From NCBI GenBank assembly GCA_945859605.1, contig OX243820.1:23317337-23381336 (forward strand): a stretch of 64,000 nt of DNA, in the 5' to 3' direction. This document shows positions 43,950 through 54,559 of the stretch, in pieces; position 1 is the first letter of the stretch, and each line of letters opens with the position of its first letter. The translations under genes were made by a program, and so were the position numbers. A model generated the notes under the pieces. The model made no database searches, was not told the DNA's origin, and saw only the letters and a list, made by a program, of their open reading frames with translations. This stretch comes from Lumbricus rubellus (taxonomy: Eukaryota; Annelida; Clitellata; Crassiclitellata; Lumbricidae).

Positions 43950-45601
43950 ACAATCGAATTGGTGTAATGTTTCAAGACAAACCGAAATATGAATCCTGGG
44001 GCAATAGTCCAAAGCAAACCAAGTGGAACAGCAATAACGAAGAAACTGGAAGCCAAGCCAAAAGTAATGATGTAAAGAAAGATAATTTCTCTGGAAAGCA
44101 GTGGTGGCAAGATAAAAAACAGTCAACGTGGGACAGACAAGCCTACAATCGAACTCCACCGATGGGACGCCCAACAGAAGGCAATGCAACATACAATCCG
44201 TACAGCAAGTGGGGGAACAATGAGCAAAGAGGTTTTGTAAAGAAACGTTGCCACAACTGTCAGTCAGACAAACATCTATTAAAACACTGTGAAGCACCAG
44301 GAGCGACAAAACTGAGAAAAAGTAGGAGTGCAGAAAATCTGAGAGTAAACCAGATACAAGTGATAAATGTACCTCCTGGTTGGGAAGAAGAATACAACCG
44401 AGAAACGGAAGTAAAGTCGGTGATGAAATGTACACCACGGTTTATAATACAAAGTGAAGATGACTGTCCACTTATGAAGAAGATTGTATTGCAGCATGTG
44501 ACGGTAGAACTACGTGGGAATGATACCAGTGGACATCCGGTGCAAGTCAACGCGTTGATTGACTCTGGGACAGAGGTACCAGTAATCCACGAGGAACTAC
44601 TGAAAGGAGCGACAGTACAAGAAATTGGCAGAGTACATTTGCAATGTATGGTTGGAGAGCCTATTCCAGCTAAGTTAGTGAAGATTGATGTGAGAATGAG
44701 TAGTCAGGCGGTAGAAGAAGATCTGAAGGACAGGAAAATAAATACTGCGCCATATTCAACGTTGGTGTGTGCCAGCATTCCAGCAGAACTGTGTAAAGAA
44801 AATAAAGAAAAGTTCCTGCTACATCCAGAGATAATTGCAGAATTGAAAGAGATTCCATCAGTCAGTGTATTGCAAGGAGAACTACAAGCGAACGTGACTA
44901 CCAGAGCGCAGAGTCGGAGAACAGAAGTCGAAGACGAAGAAGAGGAACAGCGAAATGAAAGTTTGCTAGACGATGACACTGAAAGCGAAGATGAACACCG
45001 TATTCAAGAAGAAGAAGGAATAACATCCGAGAACAATGAAAATGAAGAAGAGATGGCTGCATGTGAACGAAATGATAGTGAAGATTCGGGGAGCGATGTG
45101 GAAATTGGTACGAGCATGAGAGAATTATTTACAGAGAATACGAATGATGAAAGACAGGTGGAAGATGCAAAGAAATTGAAGAAGCAAAAACAGTATGCCA
45201 GCCAATATAACAAAAAGGCAAAATATAAAGAATTCGAACTTGGAGAAAGCGTCGACGTACTACACCCGACGTCAACCAACAAGTTGATCTCACGATGGCA
45301 TGGTCCATATACTGTCCTACAAAGAAGATCCAAATATTCATATCTCGTGGACATGAAGGAAAATGGTCGACGAATTGTGCATGCCAACAAAATTAGAAAG
45401 TTCATCACAAGAACATTATCGTGTGGTCTCATCGTGGAAGAGGACGACGAATTCGGATCAGTGGTAGAAACACCGCTGAAAGACGATTATTCAGAGACGA
45501 AACAGAAATCACTTCAAGTGGATGATAAACCAATGAGCGATTTAGCGATCAAAATGTCTAATCAAATACTGTATGCAATTAATCGTATGAAAGGATATTG
45601 A
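43922..45601 (+). CDS. Nucleocapsid zinc knuckle, protease and integrase C-terminal fusion
   Basis: The frame is open over 559 codons in the -1 frame relative to gag; the first codon is GTG, so translation likely depends on the gag frame. Order: a CCHC knuckle CHNCQSDKHLLKHC at about residue 110, an aspartic protease active site ALIDSGTEVPVIHEELL at about residue 211 (DSG triad), an acidic linker rich in E/D, and then KYKEFELGESVDVL ... SRWHGPYTVLQRRSKYSYLV ... RRIVHANKIRKF, which matches the C-terminal DNA-binding part of Gypsy integrases. The RT, RNase H and integrase core that normally lie between are missing, so the fusion arose by deletion or recombination, yet the frame is intact. Confidence 0.75.
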   Translation: MADLADIHVNNRIGVMFQDKPKYESWGNSPKQTKWNSNNEETGSQAKSNDVKKDNFSGKQWWQDKKQSTWDRQAYNRTPPMGRPTEGNATYNPYSKWGNNEQRGFVKKRCHNCQSDKHLLKHCEAPGATKLRKSRSAENLRVNQIQVINVPPGWEEEYNRETEVKSVMKCTPRFIIQSEDDCPLMKKIVLQHVTVELRGNDTSGHPVQVNALIDSGTEVPVIHEELLKGATVQEIGRVHLQCMVGEPIPAKLVKIDVRMSSQAVEEDLKDRKINTAPYSTLVCASIPAELCKENKEKFLLHPEIIAELKEIPSVSVLQGELQANVTTRAQSRRTEVEDEEEEQRNESLLDDDTESEDEHRIQEEEGITSENNENEEEMAACERNDSEDSGSDVEIGTSMRELFTENTNDERQVEDAKKLKKQKQYASQYNKKAKYKEFELGESVDVLHPTSTNKLISRWHGPYTVLQRRSKYSYLVDMKENGRRIVHANKIRKFITRTLSCGLIVEEDDEFGSVVETPLKDDYSETKQKSLQVDDKPMSDLAIKMSNQILYAINRMKGY

Positions 45602-45732
45602 AGTACATTTTGATAATTGTCCTAATCATTTGAATGGACATTCCTTTAAGACATTTAGAATTGTTTCTGAAACAGATCAGATTGCATAATGTGATTTTGT
45701 ATATGTTTGAGGTGGGTTAACCATTTAATTTA

Positions 45733-46089
45733 TATTGCGATAGCAGTGATTTTGCTGTGGGAGCTGTGCTGTCACAGGTGGACAATGAAGGGATAGAACG
45801 TCCCGTTTCATTTATCAGTCAGAAACTGACAGATACACAGAGGAGATGGGCGACGATTGAGAAAGAAGCCTATGCAATCATATGGGCTTTAGACAAATTG
45901 AAAGAAATTATTATTGGGTCTAAGATTAATGTGTTTACAGATCACAATCCTTTAGTTTATTTGACTGAATCAATGTCGAAATCTGCCAAGTTAGTCAGAT
46001 GGTCATTATCGTTACAAAATTTTGACATTCTATTGAACTATAAGAAAGGAAAGCTGAATGTAGTAGCTGACTGTTTATCTAGATTATAG
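45733..46089 (+). pseudogene. RNase H domain of the Gypsy pol, displaced
   Basis: The frame reads CDSSDFAVGAVLSQ, RPVSFISQKLTDTQRRWATI, EKEAYAIIWALDKL, VFTDHNPLVYL and VVADCLSRL, a complete Gypsy-type RNase H with its acidic residues. No start codon or RT precedes it, and about 130 bp separate it from the integrase fragment. In canonical elements it lies before integrase. It is probably untranslated. Confidence 0.75.
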
Positions 46090-46203
46090 TGTAAGATAGT
46101 TTATGATGCATTTAGTGTAAGAATTGTTAGTATTGTGTAATTAATGGACGTTCGCTAATTTTTAAAGATAATTAGCTCTCTTTAAAAGAAAGGAAAGAGG
46201 TAA

Positions 46204-46710
46204 TGTAAGCGTATTTAATATAGGCCTAGTACAGCGGCCGATTGAGTGTACGCCAGCGATGAACGAGGCCAGAGTGCACAGGTGCGTTTTGGGCGCGCGA
46301 TTCGAGACGATTGTCTGGGCAGCACGTGATGGCTAGACTAGTGTACAAATGAAAGATAGAGAGAAGGAGGGAGTGCTTGAAAGAAGGAAGAGTGGCGAGA
46401 TAGGCTGTGATGAGTGAAGTAGTAGAGGTTGATTAGTTGTAGTAGAGAAGAGTCGTTGTTGATGTGATAATGCAAGGATAGACATTATCGTGTTGTTGCT
46501 GCTGTTTCATCTTTACGTTGGATTTGATGATAATATACTTTGAAAACTGTCGTCGTTGTCATGAAGTAAAACAGTGAAGACTGTAGATCTTTATCTAGCG
46601 AATAGATTAAAGAAGACAGTTAAGTCCTTAGGGATAGGCCTTAGGCTGAAGAACGGTTACAAAGCTACCGAGGAGACTGGGAGGTCAACGCGGGGGAAAA
46701 GGCGTTGACA
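46204..46710 (+). repeat. Right LTR
   Basis: 507 bp, followed by TSD GTCAT. See the left LTR. Confidence 0.9.
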
Positions 46711-47035
46711 GTCATGAAAACTTCTGAAAACCATGGTTTAAGACTTCAAAAATGTCAAACCAGCGCATTTTTTACTTTTGACATCAGCTAGAGCCTAGAG
46801 CACATTTCAGGCCATTGTTTACCAGCTGTATTTATGAGCGGTAAAGTCATGAAAACTTCTGAAAACCATGGTTTAAGACTTCAAAAATGTCAAACCAGCG
46901 CATTTTTTACTTTTGACATCAGCTAAAGTACGTTTCAGGTTCTTGTTTGCCAGCTGTTTTATGAGCGATAAAGTCATTAAAACTGCTGAAAACCATTGTT
47001 TAAGACTTCAAAAATGTCCTTTCCCATTTGTTTAG
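46711..47035. repeat. ~135-bp tandem repeats inside the hAT element
   Basis: Units contain AACTTCTGAAAACCATGG, TTTAAGACTTCAAAAATGTC, TTTTTTACTTTTGACATC and GCCATTGTTTACCAGCTG. Two full copies and a partial copy follow the LTR element, and a partial copy precedes it (41380-41455), showing that the LTR element landed within the repeat. Confidence 0.75.
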
Positions 47036-47039
47036 ATAA

Positions 47040-48180
47040 GACAAAAAGTATTAAGTCTAGAACTCGCGAGTGGCAGAATTAATAACCAGTGTTTAATCTA
47101 GTCCCTCTCCCAATAACCAGTGTTTTATCTAGTCCCTTCTCTGTGAATCAAGATTTCTGGGGCAAAGCGAGCATCCGACGGAAAAGGGCAGATGCTTTAG
47201 TAAGGAATGTACCCATCCACATCAGAAATTTTCTAATTTCCACACCGCAATGGCAGCTCTTTAAGCTGCCATCTAAAGCAAAATTGCTATATACCATTCC
47301 AGTGCTGATAAGAATGGTCTAAACTTCAATGAATATAGTCACAATTCTAAAGAAAATTGTGAGTTCCACGTTTATTATGGTACCATTTTAAGATGTCAAC
47401 TCAGAAATATTACTTCAGTGCTGATAAAAAATTAGTGATTTCAGATTTCAACATCGGTTTATAACTTCAGAGTGTTGCCTCAAAATTACTTAGGCCTACG
47501 TCTCTCCTATCGCCCTAAATATCCGCCCATGACAGTAAGTTATGCACATTATAATATCATACGATAGTATTATAGTTATATTATAATAACAAATAATAAA
47601 ATTATAATTCTATAGCAGGAAATGAAAGCATGGCAGGCCTATAATATAGCAGTTCATGTAATACAATATAATAAACAGCAACTAAAAACTATCATTTTGT
47701 CAAATTTTCTGGGGAACAATTTGTATTTCTGGGCGCTGTCTCCGCTGGAAATGTTTACATGTAGATGAAACAAAGCTGATAGGCCTAGGCCCCTATTATT
47801 ATAATACTAATTTGAAGAAAACAATTATTAACTAGGCCGTAATAAAATAGCACACACGGTAGGCCTACTATCAAATTCAATTATGTTGTAACATATTATC
47901 AATAAATTATTGGCGAGACACTGCAATGTAGTGGCATATAGGCATATCGCTAACGCTTTTAATTCATCACTAGACAAATTCTCGAGACCCCAGACAAACT
48001 CAGGTAGACGAGCTAAACACTGAAATCTAGTGCCTTATGAACCATGAATTTGACAAAGATTAGAACACAGAAGAATGAAGAAGCTTGCTTGGTTGTGTAA
48101 TCTGAAAGACTGAAGGAGCGAAAGGACCCCTACCCCCCCACCCCCCCACACAAAAAACTCATCGGATTTGGAAAAATTGC
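47040..48180. other. Interior of the hAT element, no gene recognised
   Basis: AT-rich sequence. A 77-codon + frame at 47089 reads NQDFWGKASIRRKRADALVR and may be a LINE tail relic, but I could not support it further. Confidence 0.3.
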
Positions 48181-48247
48181 GTGGGTCACCTTTTTAGCCC
48201 TGGGGGGTGCTCAAGCACCCCCCAGCACCCCCCTAGTTGCGCCACTG

Positions 48248-48478
48248 CTTCCACCCACTCTTGCAGAAGTGGATTTTCTCTAGCAAAAAAGTCGGGCATC
48301 TCTCGCTCCACGAAAAAGACGAAAACGCGCGCTCGATGCGCCGGGGTGCCATCCAGTTGAAAGACAATAAATTCGCCCTGGGATATCCGGCGTATGTCTG
48401 ACGGTATCTTCTGGGCAAGAAGGTTGTCGTGATAGTAGGCCTATGCCCCATTCACTTTGACATCCGGCTCTATGCAAT
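48248..48478 (-). pseudogene. Mariner-type transposase relic, catalytic part
   Basis: The minus strand reads AYYHDNLLAQKIPSDIRRIS then GEFIVFQLDGTPAHRARVFV and EREMPDFFAREN. The FQxDxxPAH box is the second catalytic Asp region of Tc1/mariner-type DDE proteins (usually FQQDGAPAH). A stop precedes AYY. The gene is cut by the hAT insertion after WVE and continues at 41206 downwards. Confidence 0.65.
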
Positions 48479-48784
48479 GGATTTCACTTTCAGTGCAGCC
48501 AAGCTTCGAGACGCCGTTATATGAAAAATTGGTACATCTGTGTTTAACAAGGTAGTGCGGTGATATGAGTCAGGTGATATGGAAAAATTTTATATGGCAT
48601 AAACTATCAGCCATTTTCCCATCTACCTACCAAAAGTTATTAAAATTGGTGAAAAATTGACGAAGTTCTGAAACAAAAACAATTTTACACAGTTTTTTTT
48701 TAGACACTGTGTATTTGCCATGATCGTGGCTGACCAGGAAGCCGATCGCTTATACAGGGTGCGGCAAAAAAAGACCCCCTTAAG

Positions 48785-49885
48785 ATTTTTGCCAATATCT
48801 TGACCACAAGTGAGAATTTTGAAATGAAATTTTACAGTCTTAAAGACAATTCATATTTACACCAGATGGCCAGGTTTCATTAAAATATTTCGAACACAAC
48901 AAAAGTTACACCACTTATAGTAAGGTCACCCGCCGTTTTTTGACGATTCAAAAACGCGACGCAACAAAAAGTAAAAATAAAACAATCTAATTATTTTGGC
49001 CAATATCTTGGCCAAAAGTAAGAATATCGAAATGAAATTTTACAAGCTTAAAGACAATTCATATCTGCACATGATGGTAAGATTTCATCAAAATATTTCA
49101 AAGAGAATAAAAGTTATACCACTTTCAGGGAGGCCACCCACCGTTTTCTGACGATTCAAAGGCGAAATGCAAAAAAAGTAACAAAAAACACGTTTTTTCT
49201 CATTTCGAATAATATTGTTATCAAATAGCCTTAATGTTCCCAGATAATCATTATAATTACTATTTTAAAAAATAAACAGGGTACCAGCGTAGCTGCGCGT
49301 CACTGAGAAGTCACTTAGCAAGATGACAATCAAATCGGTAAATAAAGAATCTGTCAGATTAATCAACACGTCCATCAAGAACTTTGCAAAGAGACTCAAA
49401 AGAAGTGTTTGCACTGGTGGTGGGCACATTGCACACAAGTTGTGAAGCACTACCAAGTTCATTTGACAACAGTTATTTGAGATGAGATCGTGAGACTTAA
49501 TAAAATCGTGTTTTTGTTACTTTTTGTTTCGTTTCGTTTCTGAATCGTCAAAAAACGGTGGGTGGTCTTACTAAAAGTGGTATAACTTTTGTTGTGTATG
49601 ACCTATTTTGATTAAATCTGGCCATCATGTGTAAATATGATTTGTCTTTAGGCCTGTAAAATTTCATTTTGAAATTCTTACTTTTCGCCAAGATATGGGC
49701 CACAAACCTAGTTTTTGATGCGCTTCGTTTTTGAATCGTCAAAAACGATGGGTGACCTCCCTAAAAGTGGCATAACTTTTGTTTAGTTTGAAATATTTTG
49801 ATCAAATCTGCCCATCACGTGTAAATATGAATTGTCTTTAAGACTGTAAAATTTCATCTGGAAATTCTTACTTTTGGCCAAGATA
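48785..49885. repeat. Inverted tandem ~210-bp units
   Basis: Each unit has TTTTG-CCAATATCTTG, GAAATGAAATTTTACA, TTAAAGACAATTCATAT and GACGATTCAAA. Four copies occur, two forward and two reverse, around a spacer at 49206-49499. Confidence 0.75.
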
Positions 49886-49923
49886 TTTCCATGGCTATGT
49901 TAAAAACTCTAACATCATTTATC

Positions 49924-50594
49924 GGCATACCTGGGAACGGCGGTCCCAAATTATAAAATTACAGAAATCGATAGGCCATCTCCTGAGAAGGCTTTTAACA
50001 TGATGTGTGGTGAAATAGAAGGTGGATTGATGAAAACCGTTTGATTGATGGACGCTTGATAAAAGAAAAAGCTAGATAAACGGCATTCCAGCTTAAATGG
50101 AAGCTGGATGCATGCTGAAATACATCACTGAAATCAACAATCCAGTTTCCATTTCTCTAGTTTAATTTTTGTCAATCCAGTTTCTATTTCACCTATAAGA
50201 AACCTTCATCCAGCATCCATTTCGCAAGCGTTTTAATTAATCCAGCTTCCATTTAACTTATTATGTCCATCATCCAGGTTCAATTTCTGAACCGTTCAAC
50301 TCATCAATCCAGCTTCCATTTCAGTTCGAAAAATACCTTCATCCAGCTTATATTTCACTTGGGTTTTTCCATCAATCCACCTTCATTTCACCTGTAAAAG
50401 GTCTTCATCCACCTCCATTTCTCAAGTGCTTTCTCATTATTCCGGCTTCTATTTCGATGGACCAGCTGGTCGTTTTATAAGTGTGGAGTGCAAAAAACCG
50501 TTTCTATGCGCCCATCCAATACGCCGCACTATTACGACACATCATGTTGATTTACTTAATGTTATAATTTGGGACCGCCGTTCCCAGGTATGCC
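49924..50594. mobile_element. 671-bp TIR element inside LINE RT
   Basis: Ends GGCATACCTGGGAACGGCGG and its complement; inverted similarity extends about 70 bp (AACATGATGTGT / ACACATCATGTT). TSD CATTTATC is perfect (49916-49923, 50595-50602). The interior holds many ATCCAGCTTCCATTT-type repeats. The LINE reading frame continues across the site if the element and one TSD copy are ignored, proving the boundaries. Confidence 0.85.
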
Positions 50595-50599
50595 CATTT

Positions 50600-51827
50600 A
50601 TCCATCTCAGCATGGATTTCAACCTGGTCATTCCTTCTATATGGCCTTATTAAATATGCAGGACATGATTTCAAAGGCTATTGAAAATAATGAATACTCA
50701 GTGGGAATCTTCTTTGATCTAGCTAAAGCGTTTGATACGGTAGACCATAATATTTTGCTTAAAAATTAGATAACTATGGAATTAGGGGGACTCAGCTCAG
50801 ATGGTTTGCCAGCTATTTTGAGAGCCGTACACAAAGAGTTCTTTGTAATGGTGTCCTTTCTGAGCTAGGGTTGATCAAATATGGAGTTCCTCAAGGCTCC
50901 AACCTTGGACCACTCCTTTTCCTGCTTTATATTAATGACTTGGCCATATAAATGGCCAATGTCTCTCCAACAATGTTTTTTATTCTATTTGCCGATGACA
51001 CCAACGTTTTTTACTCCAATGGTTCATGGCAGACGTTGTTTCAAACTGTGAACGTTGAACTATCTAGCATAGCTGTTTGGTTCCATGCAAATAAACTCAC
51101 CCTTAATTTAGATAAAACCAACTTTATTTTATTTAGATCCCACCGTAAAATAAAGCCAAGTGACAATCTCTCTTTGCTTATTGATGATGTTTCCATCAAT
51201 CAAGTTGAATCTACAAAATTCTTAAGTGTGCATATAGATCAACATTTGACCTGGAAAGTTCATATTAATCAAATTGCAACTAAAGTTGCTAAAAATATTG
51301 GTATTATTTCCCGTGTTGCTTATATCTTACCAAAGACAATTAGAATGAATTTATATTATACCCTTGTCTACCCCTACCTCACGTATTGCAACCTTCTTTG
51401 GGCATCGACATACGAATCCAGGCTTCATAAACTTGTAATCTTACAGAAGAGGGCTGTTCGTATAATTGCGGGTATTCGTAAACGGGAACACACTGGCCCT
51501 TCCTTTAATGAACTTCATCTCCTGAAAATTGACCAGATAAAGGATCTCCAAATTTGCGAGTTCTTTTTTCGACTCGAACACGGTCTCCTTCCTTCGGTAT
51601 TCCAAGGTTACCTACCTCACGCCTCTGACATCCATTCGCATTTCACTAGGAATTCATCTGCTATTCGCCCTGTCAAAGCTCAATCTAATACTAGGCGTTT
51701 TACTATTAAATCTTATGGCACTAAAGTATGGAACACAATACCAATTGACATTCGTCAATCCAGTAGTCTGCAGGTATTTAAAAAGAAACTTCGTGTTCTT
51801 CTACTTTCCTCCACTAAAGCTACTTGA
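50600..51827 (+). pseudogene. LINE reverse transcriptase and C-terminal region
   Basis: RT motifs QHGFQPGHS, FFDLAKAFDTVDHNILL, YGVPQGSNLGPLLFLLYIND and FADDTNVFY are followed by the C-terminal tail to WNTIPIDIRQS. It is broken by a one-base excess in the A-run near 50759-50765 and a stop at 50948-50950; the part from 50952 to 51827 is open for 291 codons. Confidence 0.8.
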
Positions 51828-52164
51828 AGTGCACATGACCATGTGTAGTTAAGATTTTAGTTAAGTACTTAGTTAAGTTTGTTTCTTTACATGCTCTTGA
51901 CAATATAATTTTTTCTGCAATCTGTCATCGCCTAATTTGATTTAGTCTATTTCTTTTCAGCTATCTTGATTAATTTTTCTTGGGATTTTTTTACTTGGGT
52001 GACCCTTCCCAGCGGAATGTCCATCCCTTTTGGGCCCCCCTTTGTAGCCAATGCATGCATGTTTTGTACTTCTATTGTTTTCTTGTTTCCTGGTTGCAAT
52101 AAAGTGAATTGTATTGTATTGTATTGTAAAAAACCTAGAGGGGGTCTTTTTTTGCCGCACCCTG

Positions 52165-52361
52165 TAGGTCTACGTCTGCGAAAGTCTGATTACTTTCCAA
52201 TCCACAACAAGTATTGTTCTTATCTTGTTTATCCCTGAAGTATGTGGTCAAATCGAGCCTTGGGCCTATACATTTGACAACAAAAGATCACACATAGGCT
52301 ACTCTTTATTGCTTAGGCCAACTACACTAGTCTTACTTGTCAGCCAAGATTTAAGTGATAG
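52165..52361. other. Short unique stretch between elements
   Basis: No feature recognised. A segment at 52190-52250 (TCTGATTACTTTCCAATCCACAACAAGTA) resembles 12830-12860, a dispersed relic. Confidence 0.3.
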
Positions 52362-52369
52362 ATCAAAAC

Positions 52370-52928
52370 CATAGTTCGATGCGTACGCGTACCTTATATA
52401 AGGTACGCGTATAATACGTGCGTACCTTTCAAATAATAAAATACGCGTACCATACGCGTATTTTATTTCTGAGTATTACTATTATTATATGTCAGTGTTT
52501 TGACGCTTCACCGATATTAAATTACTTACTTATTGGCACATGCAAACAAAGTGACGTCACCAGTTTTTCGATCGGCGGTTTGTTATGACAAAATATTACA
52601 AATTTACGTTATCATAAAAGTTTGTAGTAAGTTACCTGTCATTGATATTTAGCAATTTTAGCCTATAATCATTCAGACTCTATAAGTTTGTGGCTTGTAA
52701 ACGGCCTGAGGTGATTTTTGTGATTATATAACATTTTAAGGCTTTAATACTTGTTTATGCGTCTGTTGAGGCTAGTAATGTTTCATGCACAGATGCACAA
52801 TGACTTATAGCATGTGCCACGGTTAAGTGTTGTACCGTACCTTTTACGTACCCTTCAATAAGGTACGTTAAAATACGTACGTACCTTTCAAAGAATATAA
52901 TACGTACCATACGTACCCTCGAACTATG
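52370..52928 (+). mobile_element. 559-bp hAT-like MITE, copy 1
   Basis: Ends CATAGTTCGA and TCGAACTATG with TSD ATCAAAAC (52362-52369, 52929-52936). The subterminal regions carry GTAC/CGCG palindromes (TACGCGTACCTTATATAAGG and its mirror). Copy 2 is at 60064-60622 in inverse orientation and of equal length. Confidence 0.8.
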
Positions 52929-52936
52929 ATCAAAAC

Positions 52937-53598
52937 CATAGGCGTAGGGGACATTTGAGGAGTGGCCGAGTGGGGGGGGGCAAAAGTTTAACTTTTGCCC
53001 GAAATTTTTTTTCCGTCCGGCCGAAAATTCCCGTAACTTTTTACTTTTCCGCCCGAAAAAATCTGACGACCTTTTTTTTTTTTTGGTCGTCCGGTCGAAA
53101 TTGCCAGAAAATTCCGTTACTTTTCCGCCCGAAAAAATCTGACGACCTTTTTTTTTTTTTTTTTTAGTCGTCCGGTCGAAATTGCCCGAAAATTCCGTTA
53201 CTTTTCCGCCCGAAAAAATCTGACGACCTTTTTTTTTTTTTAGTCGTCCGGTCGAAATTGCCCGAAAATTCCGTTACTTTTCCGCCCGAAAAAATCTGAC
53301 GACCTTTTTTTTTTTTTTTTAGTCGTCCGGTCGAAATTGCCCGAAAATTCCGTTACTTTTCCGCCCGAAAAAATCTGACGACCTTTTTTTTTTAGTCGTC
53401 CGGTCGAAATTGCCCGAAAATTCCGTTACTTTTCCGCCCGAAAAAATCTTTTTTTTTTTTTTTAGTCTAAATTCCGAAATTTCTTAATTTCTTCATACAT
53501 TTTTTTACTTTTCCCGGACTGCTTGCCCGAAAAACCACACTTGCCCGAAATTTGGGGGGGCATTTGCCCCCTCTGGACCCCCGTCTCCTACGCCTATG
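52937..53598. mobile_element. 662-bp hAT-like MITE, CATAGGCGTA family
   Basis: Ends CATAGGCGTAGG and CCTACGCCTATG with TSD ATCAAAAC at 52929-52936 and 53599-53606. The left TSD copy is also the right TSD of the 52370-52928 element. The interior has about six tandem units of ~80 bp (CTGACGACC, T-run, AGTCGTCCGGTCGAAATTGC, CCGTTACTTTTCCGCCCG). Confidence 0.8.
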
Positions 53599-53637
53599 AT
53601 CAAAACCAAACGAGATGCGGAGCTCTGTAGCACAGTT

Positions 53638-53730
53638 ATGGTGGTAGTAGCTCTGATGGTCCTTCAAACATCATCTGTCAGACCCCGGTCTTTGCACGGT
53701 CGACTTCCGTCAGCATCCCCGGCGTCAAAG
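53638..53730 (+). CDS. Possible first exon with signal peptide, unidentified
   Basis: From ATG 53638 the frame reads MVVVALMVLQTSSVRPRSL, a short hydrophobic start like a signal peptide, then a basic, Ser/Pro-rich stretch; a GTAGGC that could be a donor follows near 53745. No downstream exon was found. The call rests only on the hydrophobic N-terminus. Confidence 0.2.
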
Positions 53731-53749
53731 CAGTTAAAGCCACATGTAG

Positions 53750-54555
53750 GCCTATATGTACGTCTACATAAATTATGTGCATGGTCATTGCTTTGTAACC
53801 GCATTGACCACAGGCCAGGCGGGAATGAATAACGAATATTCTATTCCAGACTCAATGCACAACAAAGACGTAGAAAACTATACACAACAAAGACGTAACC
53901 AAACACAAATTAGACATACATGGAAAGTTTTTCATCTCAAGAGACTCTTAAACTGTCAAAGCATAATAATATTTTTTATGTCCCACATGTCCAGCCCCAG
54001 GATAAGAAATCCATTAATTACTCATCAATCATTTCAAAGGAGACAAACAGAGAAAACACCATAATTATTGTCAAAAACTACAGCTATTACCTCGAACCAA
54101 TCCCACACGCCATTCATAATTTTCTAAGACGTCTATGTTTTGGATGAGAAGTTTCCTGAAGTGAGCAAAGATTGACTTTGAGGAAGCTAAGCGGACTGTG
54201 TTTGCCATTGATCAGTAAATCTTTTCAAACGATAAGTATAGCTCATAAGCCCTCTGATTCAGTTACGCCCAATTGTCTCGATGCACATGAGAGCTTATCG
54301 CACCTGAACGTTTTTAAACACCACCTATTTCCGCTCCAGTTTCCGCAGTATGAATCATTTAACCATGGGACACGCATTGCGAAACATGCGAGGCTAGAAT
54401 TAGAGGTCTACGGGTAGGCCTATACCGTACGCGCGGAATTACCCTAACCAGCTGGTCGGGTACGGGTCTGGTACGCTTTCTGCGGGTCTGGTACGGGTAG
54501 GGTCATAACGAGTACGAGCATACCCGGTTTTACCCGTACTTTTCCCCTCCCTCGT
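53750..54555. other. No gene recognised
   Basis: Frames of up to ~100 codons without motif support. An ACGGGT-rich stretch (54412-54535) with CGGGTACGGGTCTGGTACG looks like another MITE end. Confidence 0.3.
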
Positions 54556-54559
54556 TATT

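Larger units (their letters stand above)
41456..46710 (+). mobile_element. Ty3/Gypsy-type LTR retrotransposon, defective derivative
   Basis: Two 507-bp LTRs bounded by TG...CA, 5-bp TSD GTCAT at 41451-41455 and 46711-46715, putative primer-binding site after the left LTR (TTTGGTGACAGCGGTGGG) and a purine tract (AAAGAAAGGAAAGAGG) before the right LTR. Internal order is gag, zinc knuckle, protease, integrase C-terminal segment, then RNase H. The RT core and the integrase core are absent and RNase H lies after the integrase segment, opposite to normal Gypsy order. By eye the LTRs differ at one base. Confidence 0.88.
41207..48247. mobile_element. hAT-like element split by a Gypsy insertion
   Basis: TIRs are CAGGGGCGCAAC and GTTGCGCCACTG (one mismatch) with a perfect TSD CTTCCACC at 41199-41206 and 48248-48255. 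Without the LTR element it is about 1.8 kb. It carries internal ~135-bp tandem repeats and an end region shared with 899-2198. No transposase ORF, so non-autonomous. Its target is a mariner-type transposase relic. Confidence 0.8.
49886..52130 (+). mobile_element. 5'-truncated CR1-like LINE
   Basis: Starts within RT (YVKNSNIIYPSQHGF split by a TIR element) and ends with the 3' UTR (repeated TTAGTTAAG, TCCCTTTTGGGCCCC) and a (TTGTA)n tail after CAATAAAGTGAA. It is the same family as the 6290-11470 copy. It lies inside the mariner-like element near its right end. Confidence 0.75.
48755..52164. mobile_element. TA-flanked mariner-like foldback MITE with nested LINE
   Basis: TIRs CAGGGTGCGGCAAAAAAAGA and its complement are flanked by TA (48753-48754, 52165-52166), as in Tc1/mariner elements. 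Inside are two ~210-bp units in direct orientation (48785-49205) followed by two in inverse orientation (49500-49885). A LINE copy separates the right units from the right TIR. Confidence 0.75.

Noticed and set aside
53596..53606. MITE-supplied start codon (ATG from the element end plus ATCAAAAC)
   Set aside because: The frame is open from this ATG, but the hydrophobic start lies 14 codons later and no transcript evidence exists.
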